Assembly (NCBI GenBank): GCA_008828725.1
Contig: MEHQ01004312.1
Coordinates: 1 to 64,000 of the forward strand
Direction: 5' to 3'
Source: Saccharina japonica
Taxonomy: Eukaryota > Sar > Phaeophyceae > Laminariales > Laminariaceae
Length of the DNA: 64,000 bases
Position numbers and translations under genes: made by a program. The notes beneath the pieces are model-generated. The model did not search any database. It had not been told where the DNA came from and worked only from the letters and a program-made list of their open reading frames with translations. This document shows, one piece after another, positions 22,455 through 34,100 of the stretch. Every line of letters starts with the position of its first letter. Position 1 is the stretch's first letter.

Positions 22455-24185
22455 CATGTTTTTGTGTATAGGTCGGGCAGATTTCGAATTCCTTGGTCAA
22501 CGAACTGATCACTGCAAGTTTTGTTCTTATGTTGTTTGGTAGCGTATCCCGCCCATCTTCCCTGAATGCAGTAAATACCGGTGTTGTGTAAAATTGCGAT
22601 ACAGGTACCCAGTAAGTACCAAGTATGGGTACATTGTAACCAAGTCGAATTAGCGTTTTCGATTGGGTAGTTGCATAATAAGTTTAACTACGGCATCTCC
22701 AGTACTTCAGGATGTATGGCAGGAGAACCCGCCACCTGGACGAGTATAAACGGGAGATTGTAATACGCGAGAGGTGATGCCTCTCTGAAAGCAGTATTTC
22801 TTGTTGCAACTTTAAAAAGCTGGCAGCGTCCATGTGTTCTTTTGTTTGTTTTATGGGCGGCAGGTACATGGCTGGGCTGTTCACTCCTATGCTTGTTGCG
22901 GAGTGATGAACAGATTCACTGTTTTATACCATTTCTAACATCTTCTATTCCACTGTCGTTTTAACTGACTGGAATACAGTTCACGTCTGATGATTCTAGG
23001 ATTGTGGACTGATAGCTGATCTTGCGTAACACATGCAGAAACGCGTACAGCAGCAGAGCAGGATATTTTATATCCGGTTGTTTTGTGATGTTTTTTATTA
23101 TTATTGTTTTCACTTAGTGATATGATTTATTCGAGGTGGTTGCGGACCAACCAGCCAACACACCAACCGACGCGCCCAGTAACCCACTTACCCACCGACC
23201 TACCCCCACCCACCCGCCTTTACCCACCCAGCCTCCGTACAGAGTTTCTGCGCGGACGCGCATCGCCTAACATTGAAAGCGATCCCAAGACTATTGCTGG
23301 GTACACAGTCAAAATAAGAACCGCCAAAGCAGTAGTTTCATGCAGTTAGGAGTTTGACCACTTCAAGGATTCTGTCACGCTCTTCATTCCCACCCTTCTT
23401 GTAATGAGGAGACGGCTTTTCTCCGTTAACTAATGGGTCGCCTGGGTGCACGGGCGGCTGTGAAGTGCGAATGAACTCATGAGAACGTTCGGTTAGAGCG
23501 TGGGCTGTATATACCAAAATAATATTTCGTCGCGTGTGTGTTGTGTGTGTGTTTGTTTGTGCATTGACTTTTGTCCCTTGCCATGTCGCGCGCGACCGAA
23601 GCACACCGAGTTCGACATGGACGGTGTCTGTGGAGGCCCATTATTCGCACCTCCATCCCCCTCTGCTAGCGTCTAAATCCGTGTCGAGTTAGTCGAGCTT
23701 GATCGAGGTACGTGCCCTTCTAACGGCCAGGCTTGGTTCCAGTGACCGCCCGTCACTGACACCCGTCACTGGGAAAACAAGCGTGTACCATACGTTCCAG
23801 CGGGCTCAGCAGTTGACGACCAGAATTGTTGATATTCACCTAATGAGCGACGTCGAGATTTGTATACACGAGCACCTGGTACCAGGTAGCATACTACTGC
23901 TGTATAACACTGCTGCTAAATACTCGTGATACTGGTGTACATCAGTTCCTTTTCAGACGTTAATCAATGTACCCCTCCCCTCAATGTTGTTTTGTTTTTG
24001 TTGTGGATTGATTTTATTTTTCCTTTTGTGTTGTTCTTAGCACATTTTTTCACTTCGTGGTTAAGAAGACCCTATTGATCTTAACTATGATACAAACAAC
24101 CTCTGCCCCAGCAGTTCTTGTTGATGTGTGTTGTTGATATTTGTTTTTACTTGGTGTTGTTGTGGTTGATTATTGCAAGGTTATG
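22455..24185. other. Stretch without a recognised gene
   Basis: I see no supported exon. It holds CCCACC-type simple sequence near 23187-23230 and a GTGTGT patch near 23535-23560. Confidence 0.4.
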
Positions 24186-24720
24186 TTCTGTAGGGCTGGT
24201 GGATTCCGGGTACGGGTATGGAAGTCTTACATAACCTATACTAGTTCTGAGTACGGCTATTGAAGTCTTACAACACTCAGGAGTTCCGGGAATTGTGGCA
24301 CGGGCGTACAGAACTCCCAGACGTTCCGAGTATGGGTATGGAAGTCTTACAGAACTCCCAGAAGTTCCGGGTATTGTGGCACGGGCGTACAGAACTCCCA
24401 GACGTTCCGAGTATGGGTATGGAAGTCTTACAGAACTCCCAGAAGTTCCGGGTGCGGGTATGGAAGTCTTGCATAACTCCCAGAAGTTCCGAGCATGGTG
24501 GCACGGGCGCACTCACAGAAGGTCCGATCAGGTATCGAAATGTTGTACCCGTACCCCGGGTATTGTGGCACGGGCATAACATAACTTACAGAAGTTCCGG
24601 CTACGGGTTTGAAGCCATACCGAACATACAAGAGTTCCGCGGACACGGGTACGAATGTCGTACATAACTCACAGAAGTTGTTCAGAGGGTAGTACCCGGG
24701 TAAATAACCCGGGTATGGTT
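24186..24720 (+). repeat. Minisatellite array (GTTCCGGGTA unit), block 1
   Basis: A compound unit of ~45 bases (AGAACTCCCAGAAGTTCCGG, GTATGGAAGTCTTAC, alternating with GTATTGTGGCACGGGCGTAC) is repeated about ten times, and some stretches are exact repeats of ~92 bases. All six frames stay partly open, so the 120-147 codon frames here are not evidence of genes. Confidence 0.8.
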
Positions 24721-25689
24721 CTGTACGTAACGTACGTACAGAAACAAGCTTGCAACGATGCACACTCGTCAAGGTGTGTTGAACCGAAAAAAAGAACTCA
24801 CCAAGAAGAGCTACGTATTTTATATAGCTAGGATTATTGCACTTAAGCGCCCCACAAAACCAAGCCAGCACCAGGATATCATCGGCGCTCGTTCTCTACA
24901 CGGTGACGAACCGCATCTTTGTCGCGACCACCCGGGCGATGAGGAGCCGCCAAAACGACTACGAATACTTGATCGATGTAGGCTCCATCACCGCTGTAGG
25001 CATTTGACGATCCAGATTGAACGCCGTCAGCACGTTCGGCACTGCCGTCAGCACCATGGATCGATACGCCATGAGCTGTAGTAGGCCCGCCGCCTCTGTT
25101 CGCAGCGAGTGTGGGCTCCTGATGTCGCGGGGCAATGCGTGCCCCGTAATAAACAAACCTTCCTACAAACAATGAACTCAAATACGGTACACAAAATAGT
25201 TGGATATTTGATATCGCTGCAACTACAGAAACGAAAACACCTAGCCAACTAATAACTGGCTGGCGACTTATATTCAACCTGCTCACAGCTCTAAGAAAAA
25301 GGGGTGTCTCTCCACGATGATCAAAACGCCACCATCTTGTCGCCGCGTCTTGTTGTCCCGCAAATATGTACTGGTATGATAATAGATACCTGGTATGCGA
25401 CATTACCTGGTACTACCGAGTACGAAAAGTATACGTAATGTGTGCGCACGACGTGTTCCTGGTACTATAAACGAACGATACGTATACGTAATGTGTACGT
25501 GTTACGACGTGTTCCTGGTACTATAAACGACTATGAACGTGTGAGATGCATACTACACGCGGGCACTATTTAGTTTCTACTGCTGTTGCTCAGTCTTATA
25601 TTGTAACCCTTGCCTTTGGGCGGCGAAATAAGTATCAGGAAGAAAAAAAGAAAAATAGCGAAAAAAAGTGGTACCATAAGGTTTGGTCT

Positions 25690-25985
25690 AAATCCGAACA
25701 CGTGGCGGGCTCCCGGGTACTGTGACAAAGGTATACCCGTACCCCAGGTATTGTGCAACAGTCTCACAAAACTTACAGAAGTTCCGGGTACGGGTATGAA
25801 TGTTGTACAGAACTCACAGGAGTTCCGGGTACGGGAATAGAAGTCTTACATATCTCACAGAACTTCCGGCGGGTATTGTAGCACTGGCGTACAGAACGCA
25901 CATAATTTCTCTGTAGGGCGATACAGTTCCCGGGAAAATACGTACCCCGGGTATGGTTCTGTACGCACCCGACAGAGCACAACCT
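25690..25985 (+). repeat. Minisatellite array (GTTCCGGGTA unit), block 2
   Basis: The same unit family as 24186-24720 (ACAGAAGTTCCGGGTACGGG, GTATTGTAGCACTGGCGTAC). It lies 970 bases further on and ends in CCCCGGGTATGGTTCTGTAC, as block 1 does (CCCGGGTATGGTTCTGTACG). The two blocks look like one array split by 24740-25690. Confidence 0.75.
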
Positions 25986-27460
25986 CACTACGAGTTATAA
26001 CAGAAACACAAACACAACTGGTATTGCAACGGGGTTGGGCTGTTTTTCGGCTAAGGAGGCCCCCCTGTCAGCCACATGTTACAGGACCCCAACGTACCCT
26101 CCGCCTTCCATGTACGTGGCTTTGACAACCATCCATACAAATCAAAGGCGGGGGGGGCGATGGATGTGTAGAGACCACGCGCTGAAGTAGCGCGTTTTCA
26201 CCGATCGTTTTGCCGCCCACTTCATTCAACAAAACGCTATGTACGGATCCCACGAGACGGGAGACTGGACTATTCTTGAAAAGGCTGCAGTAGGCGTTTA
26301 GGCTACCGGTACATTGTGGGGGAGCTGGCACCACCAGGTTATCACCGGAGCAAGCAGATCAATATACCCGGTGCAAAACAAAAGAAGCAAGCAGGACACC
26401 CCCAATACCCTGGAACTTTATCGCGCCACCTAACAATAATCACTCGCAACAACGCAAAACGTCACAGTAGATATGCCGATGCTCCACAATATTTGGCGCC
26501 CGCGGAGGCGGCGGGAGGCGTCGGCGATGCGTCAGCCAATCTCCCCGTAGCACAGCACAACCGCACCCGGAAATCTCCCCTGGGCGTTCATCGCGTCATC
26601 GGATCGCCATTCGCAACAGCGCAATGCTCAAGCATATGCTGGTGGCGGTGGTTCAAAATAGGATGAAGGCTCTACATACGGGGGCGGCGGGCGGTCCGGA
26701 GCGGGGGGTACACCTGGCAGAAGGCGAAACGCAGCAAGGAAACATCGGGGGGCGGGGGGTTGGACGAAAGGGCCCCATAAAATGGGAAGGTTGAGCGATA
26801 CTTTCTTCCTCAACCACGTTTTTCGTATGGGTTAGTGGTAAATAAATCCTTGGTACTGTAGTTCGACTCAAAGTTCCCTTGTTTGTCGCTGCCGTCGGCT
26901 GTTCTCCCCGTTTCAACGCGGACGACATACTGGCAAAATATTATTGTAAGAAGCGTATAGCATAAACCAAGAAGTGTATTCTCGGAGACAACAGGTCACG
27001 CAACAAGTTCCCCTCCGCTTGTCCCCACACAAGAAGTGACTCCTTAGATGAACGGATCTTGTCTTGAACAAAACACAAAATGAGATTCGGGTGGGTGGGA
27101 TGGGTGGGTGGGTGGGTGGGTGGGTGGGTGCTGATAAAGCAATTCGGCGTTTCCGAGTGTTTTCGACTTTTGTCTAAACGGCCAAGTTTCTCGGAAACCG
27201 AGGGAGCGTTACCGACAACAAGCGATTGCATCGCTGTATCACAGGGGAAGATGCGTTTCGCCGGAAGGTTAAGGTTTACCCTCCGTCTGATAAGGTCGGT
27301 GCAGCAGACCTTGGAGCAATGCCCCTGTAGGGGTGTGGTGGCTTATCTTCTGACCCTCCTACGAAAAGAGCTCAACATCCCACCCGAAACAAAATATTCC
27401 AAATATGTTTATTTACGCAACCAACCCCGATCAAGATTTGTATGCGCTGTATGCGCTGTA
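25986..27460. other. Stretch without a recognised gene
   Basis: No supported exon seen. It holds (GTGG)n simple sequence at about 27091-27130. A G-rich strand at 26680-26765 has Pro-rich frames opposite it that look compositional. Confidence 0.35.
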
Positions 27461-27461
27461 T

Positions 27462-27566
27462 GCGCTACTACAGAGGACCATAGTAAACAGGACCAAATGT
27501 GGTTCGTAAAAAGTAGATAAATATACTAGGTTTTTGTGTGCACCGCAGGTCGTATTTACTATGGCC
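27462..27566. mobile_element. Small TIR element, TTACGG family, copy 4
   Basis: TACAGAGGACCATAGTAAAC on the left and GTATTTACTATGGCCCCCCG on the right form the TIRs. The core has AGGTTTTTGTGTGCACCGCA. About 105 bp and non-coding. Confidence 0.65.
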
Positions 27567-27989
27567 CCCCGAAATAGTCCTAAAGCAGATACTGCTGTAT
27601 AAAATTAATCTGTAAACGCATCATACTATTAATAACAGGTAGCTGCTCAGTTGAGGAGTATATCAATAGTCAGTGAAACGATATCGGGCCAAAGTCTGCA
27701 AACCCCTCAGGTGGGATGGGTCAGCATTGTGGCACCCCCGCGGCCATGATGACAAGGGCGGGGAAGCGATCAACCGACGTTTGAGTGCAGACACGAGGTA
27801 GACGACTGCGGTGCAAGGCTAGTTCCAGAACGAGCCGCGTTGAAGAAGCTTACACGTAACGCGCCAGCGCACACGCCGCACATACGGTGGTGCAGCTACA
27901 GCAGTAGCTCCTTCCAGAACGTTTCATCCAACAGCAGAGACCGAAGTCAGACAGATGCACGGTGTCATAATTATGAACACCCTGACCTA

Positions 27990-28130
27990 ATCATGGGGGG
28001 GAGAGTGTTGAAGATACTAGGGCGCGAACCCCTACATCTCTGATCATCTGTCCAACGCCAGCATGGCAGCATGCTGCTGCCTGTGCCCGCCTGTACGACC
28101 ACCTGTCAAGGGTGTAATAACTATGCCTAG
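27990..28130 (+). mobile_element. 3' remnant of a Copia-type LTR element (fossil)
   Basis: A purine tract (ATGGGGGGGAGAG) leads into TGTTGAAGATACTAGGGCGC. It then jumps to the LTR's distal part (CCAGCATGGCAGCATGCTGC ... ACCTGTCAAGGGTGTAATAA). It belongs to the family of the 10.26-15.53 kb element, but only a shortened LTR and edge are present. It abuts the stop codon of the minus-strand gene at 28131, so it may provide that gene's 3' untranslated sequence. Confidence 0.65.
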
Positions 28131-31100
28131 TTAACGAGGGAGGGACGGAGGGAGCGCTATTTTTGTCCACACGTGTTGTTTGCAGTTTCGATGTCTTTTG
28201 TTTTCGATGACATCACCTCGTTTTCCTGCAGCCGCAGTTGGCACAGCCACAGCCACAGCAGCAGTGGTTTGCCCGGTCTTTTCGTGGTGGCGTGCCTCAC
28301 TTTCTCGGCGGCGGCGGCAGCGGATGCAGCACCACACGCCGACGGCTATCATCACGATCAGAAGCAGACCCCCTCCAACGGAGGCGGAAATGATGGCCAC
28401 TAGGCTCGTGGAGTCAGAGCCCGATCCGCCCGTGGAAGAATCAGGTAGGTCTGTACGAATAGGCGTTTGGCACAGGGAACGGCCGGCGTTTTGAGCATCG
28501 TGGTGGCGATATAACGAACAGCACACCAATCAGTTAATGGGTCGGGCTGCTTTCTGGATCGACCGAGAAACAAATGGTCGAGTTTCGGGAACAGCCATGC
28601 TCTCAACGTCACCGACGCACTGCTTGCTGTGGGATTGTTCATCGGTGTACGAGTGCCATTTTTGGGTTCCTCTAGAATCGTTTTGTTCTACTTACTATTA
28701 GTACAGAGCTTCTCAAAGTGAGAAGCCTCAGAAAAAACAAAACATGGTGCGCCTCTACCGCAGCATGCGTCTGATGAAGTAGCTCTAGAGTATTTGTACG
28801 TAAGTCGTGGGATGGGTGATGTGGGTGAGCCGCACATCTTGGACAAAACATACAAAATCAGTATTCGGGTGTGGTATGGAACTCCCCAAGTTGAGGAGCC
28901 TCTGAAAACATTCTTAGGCGCTACCCCTAGAAGGAAAGAACGCGTCACATACGTACTGGGGCATAATGGCTAAAAAATGACGATATTTTTCTGTCGGCGC
29001 GCACCTTCAACGAGGCTGGCAGGGTAGCCCGGGGGTGAACACGTGTCGGCGACCGCTGCGCATTCGAGCCTGACTCCGTAGACGAAGCTTGAGGAAGCCC
29101 ATACGGTCACGCCCGTGGCGAAGGCACCACTGTCGCAATAGGAAGCCGATATGCTCGGGAGCACCTCCTCGTCATCGTCGAACGCCCTTCGAAAACGATG
29201 AACAAAAGCAAATAAGGAGCATGAACGCCGTAGAAAGGTGCATGTTGTTTAGAGAGGATGCTGTGTTGTGCTTTTGTTAGAAACATACCATAACCATGGA
29301 GCTACTACTACTGTAGTAAGAGTAAACGGGGAGCTGTGCTGGCAGTCTGCGCCGACTACTGTGCTAGGCATGACCCACGTTGCTACTGCAGCAGTCAACA
29401 TTACCTGGTAGGCAATATTAACAGCAGCCAGCAACGTGTAACATATGTTGAGGAATATGCAGGAGGTGATAAGGGGGCATCGTTTTTACGTTTTTACCGT
29501 AGCGGACATTTGGTGTGATGCAAGCAAACACAGCGAGTGGCTGTCTGTGAGGGTGGGATGCAAGAGGTGCAGTGTGCACGCTTTAGCTTCATGCATCTTA
29601 ATATACAGTACAGGACACCTACAGTAATAAGAAACAGCAAATCTGGTCCAGGCTGGATTTCTTATTCGAAAGAGGGTGGTTTCTACACTAATTTCAAGTT
29701 AACGACTCTCGAATTTCCTATTTTCCTCCCAATCTCAGCCTGGCTTTCTTATTAGCTTGTTTCTTATTAGTTGTCCTGTACTGTATGTGTGTGTGTCGTC
29801 GTCTGATATTATTTGCCGCCTTTGTCTCGTCCGGTCGTCGTACACTGAAGACGTGCAGAACAGAGGTGGGATGTATTGCCCCAGGGCGGTGTTCCGCGAA
29901 CCGACAATCCATGTTCGAATACCGTATATAACAGGTATTGTATGTCAATTGTACCTACTACCAAACTTTACATGTAACTTACACCCGGTCTCCTGCACTA
30001 TTCTTTTTTTCCCGTGGAAATCGATGGAAGCTTCCATAGAAGCTTCCATCGCTTCCATGGAAGCTTCCACCGCTTGTGTGGAAGCTTTCGCCGCTTCCAC
30101 GGAAGTTTCCGTGGAACTGATGGAAGCTTCCACGAATTCACCCCCTGATCCCAGTTGGTACACCGTCCCACCCAAAGTGGGCCCATCCCGATTACCTAAA
30201 CGTGGACCAATTACAAATGGGATATTGAAAATCGTGTAGCGCGCAGCGCGGAACCACATTAGACCTGTCTAGTGGTCGACGGCCCTCTCCAAACGGTAAC
30301 TTCCATGGATGTTTGGAAACTTGCATGGAAGTTTCCACGCTGGAAGTTTCCACGGAAGCCATGGAAGCTTCCATCACTTCCACGGAAGCTTCCACCACTT
30401 CCACGGAAGCTTCCACCACTTCCACAGAAGCTTCCACGGCTTCCATGGAAGCTTCCATGACTTCCAAGTAAGCTTTCATGATTTCCATGTAATCTTCCAT
30501 GACTTCCATGGAAGCTTCCGTGGGAGTGGTGGAAGCTTCCATGGAAGCTGTGGAAGCTTCCATGGAAACGTCCGGCGACTTCCACGAAAAAAAACAATAG
30601 TGCACCAGACCCATTACACTTCTTGATACTATAGGCATTTAGCATATGGTACTGCCGACTACACTTGTTACAACTAACTGCGGTTGGTTTGTGTATTTCT
30701 CGGTCAATATAAGAATGCGAACAATACGTACGTACGAAGCAAATATATATATGCTTTTGTTCGCGGAATTAACTGCTACGTATACTACTGTACTGCTGTG
30801 CTCCCTGACTCGAGTTTCTCGTTGCCTTATCTCCAACTACTTGTAACCCCAGCCCCGAAAGGTCGCTAGACTTTCGACGCATGCTACGGTAGACGTGCAC
30901 CTGCATACAGGCCATGTTGTTAGCATATGGACGTTGAGATCCATACGTATCTATTGTGATGTACAGTCACTACGCACTGATACGAGTATATGAGTATCTC
31001 AGTCTAGATATTCGGGTAATTGCGATATGCGGATAGATTTCGAGTTTGTCTTACTCGTAGTGCGCTCTGTTGTATGCCCAAAGCATCTTCATCAGGAACG

Positions 31101-34100
31101 ATGCTGAGAACGTTGCTAGAACGTTACTATAACGTCGTAGAGAACATTACAGGGAACGTTACACACTACGGTAGAATGTAACTGCCCGTAGCATGGGCAT
31201 TGTACCGAGATGATCAGGTGCAGGCATCGCCCACCTCGATCACTCTACTCCTCTTCCCTCTTCTCTCCTCTTCTCTTCTCTTCTTCCTTTTCCATTGATC
31301 TCCCTGAGGTCAATCTTCTTTCCATTATGGCCAAATAAGCGCCTTTTCAAACCATGACTTTTCTTCTTCACAAGTGATCTTCACAGACACTTCGGTGCCA
31401 CCTCTGCCATCTCTCTCCGCAGAGACAGAGCCTCGACACACGCGTCATTCTTTCAGGTTATGAGCCTCGACTTTGGTTTACGCATCGGCTGGCACCACGG
31501 AAGGACGTCTCCCGGCGAGCGCATCACGTTCTACATTCGAAGAAATTTCAAGTTTTCCACTGCGGAGGAATACGGTTTTTGCTAAACAAATCAAAAGACC
31601 ATCATCTACCCGACAGCATCGACATCGACTCTCATCATCGATTTTCATCAACTTCGTTCAACAGGGTAACTACAAGGAGTACTGCTTTCACGCTTCTACG
31701 CGCGAGGCAGGTAAGGAGACTGCTGTCACGCTTTTACGCGGGTAGCACGTACGAGTAATGAGTCCGGTTTCACGCTTCTGTCGCGAAACTCGTACTCGTA
31801 CATTCAACATCGTTTTCACGATGTAATTGCAAAAATATGCCACCGACTATTTTTGTAACATCACACGCAAAGCTTTGTTTTCGATACTATGATAATTTGA
31901 AGCTGTAAGCGCGAAACAAGTCACGAAACCATTTCTGCTCATCACACGCGAAGCAAGTTCTGCACTTCTTCCACGCTGTAAAGCACGAAAAAACGTTACA
32001 AGGCCTCTGTTTTTCTCAGCCATCACCACTAAAGTTAGTTTCGAACCGGCTCTTCGCTATTTACACGCGTAAAGTCGTTATTAAAACCGTTTCTTCGAGC
32101 TACTACGCACGAAGTACGTACAAATAGATTTATCTTCGTGCAAGCATTGCCGAGAAGACCTATACGTGCTGAAAATATACAGCCAGGTCGTTGACGAATC
32201 TGCTACCCAGCGTAGCATCGGGGGGATTTCCTCCTGCTATCCTTATCCAGCAACCGCTTTACACTCTTTTAGGCGAAAGCACGTAAGACTCGAAGGAAAA
32301 AACATCCTCGTCCATTCCATATGGGGAGAAGGCCAACCAGCGTTGCATCACGCAGCCAGGCCGTTGATGCAATCGGCGACATAGCCTGCCACGGGAGAGA
32401 ACTCCTGTCGGTTTATCTGCTACTATCAGCTTCTACGTCTACTTCGACTACTGCTGTACGAGCAACACTACAACATCACTACCTCGACTTCTGGAAGCAT
32501 CGATGGTCTACCCTCGGCTGCAGCAATTCATTCAAATTTTGCTTTTCAAGATTATATTTCAGGATCGGAGGGGACATGATCAACACCTACCATCAAACCA
32601 GGATTTAGCTCCACAGCAACACCATCGAAGCGTTCATCAAGCAGCTGGCTATCACCATCTCCATCGCATTGGGGACCAGCTACGTATTCGGCGACATCGA
32701 AGCCGAAACGTGAACACCACTCTGGGGGGATTTGCTAATATTTTCCAAAACAAGGAGTTCCAACATTTTATTGTTGCATTCCTGGCGATTTTTTGCTATT
32801 GCACCGCAACAAGCGGCACAACCCAATCGCGACAACAACCGGCACTCGACACTTCGAGCAACACGGCGCAGCACACATTGCGGACTGACTACGGGGACAG
32901 GTCTTCACCATCTCTTCAGGTCTTCGCCATCATCAACATCATCTCACAGCCATCTTCATCTACACGTACATCTTTTGGTCTGCTCTTCTTCATACAGGAT
33001 CTTCAGCAGCAGAACCACTTCTCCTTTAACTACAGCATATCTACGCCACAACAGCACGGACACGAAGATCGGCATCATCATGAGCAGCAACAACCAAGTA
33101 CTACAGCTGTATTGTACTGCTGTAGGTTGCCCTTTTCTGTCTTTTCTTTATCTCTGTTTTCGTGGGTGAGGGGTATCTTTTTTGTATACTTTTTATCTGT
33201 TGGCTTTGCTTCTTTGCTCTACGTACGTAGAGTTTTTTCACACGAGATCACACATGATGCGCACTGCTGTATTCCGTCACGGATACACATCTGCCTTGTT
33301 ATCAGTTGTTCCTTAACTTTCCACAGCTTTCTTTTCTTCGAGTACGTATCCTAAATACGCACTCACCATGCTGATTTGTACTTCACACATCTCAGTATAG
33401 CTGGACACATACCTGTACGAGTATACGTCCACACGTTTTCTTTTCGATTTCGTTCGATTTTATAGTCCTAGGATCCATTGAGGGGGGGGCGTAACATATG
33501 TACAGTAGATACTTGCTTACGATTTATTTGCCAGGATTTTGCTCGCTGGTCAACACCACAGCATCACGAGTCTATTTTGTGATACGATTGCGCCCAACGT
33601 AGTCTGTTGCCGTACTATCTGTACTCCTAATCTTATTGCGAGTACGTACGTACATACATGTACACAACTGAACAGTGCACTTTTCGCTGTACTTGACAAA
33701 TGTCATCAGTTTCTACTTCGATTTCATGTTACTCTACGTAGGTACCTATTCAGGGGGCGCGTTGAACACACCTATCATACGGGTTGACGCTTCCGTTCTA
33801 GGGTATACTTCGCTGGTATACACACCACGATTTGTTTTCTTCTTTGACTTTGCTTACACCAGGTACTGCTCTGTAGGATTCATGAGTATGTACGCACGTC
33901 TATACTCCACACTGGACACACGTCTCAGTTTTATCAATTGTCTCTTCAACTATCCAATGTTGATTGCTGGACAAATGAGTATTCACACGTACTGGTACAT
34001 ACAGTAGGTCATTGCTATTTTTGTCTGGGTACACACCCACCGACTTTCTTTGTTTCTGCAAGATTATGTACTATTTCCGTAACTCTGTTATTGTAGCATT

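Noticed and set aside
24186-24720. CRISPR-like array
   Set aside because: Units are directly adjacent or compound without unique spacers, and the genome is clearly eukaryotic. It is a minisatellite.
29005-29186. Vitelline-membrane (VMO-I) or lectin domain in the unknown membrane protein
   Set aside because: Only a short C...G..A.GV...GV.L.C pattern agrees. That is too little to assign a family.
30259-30645. His/Gly/Ser-rich 'FHGS' repeat protein frames
   Set aside because: They come from the AAGCTTCCA satellite, which is open in several frames on both strands.
32503-33354. 283-codon frame, the longest in the window
   Set aside because: It lies inside the LTR element, has no recognisable domain and has low-complexity Ser/Gln/His stretches. 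Not called as a host gene.
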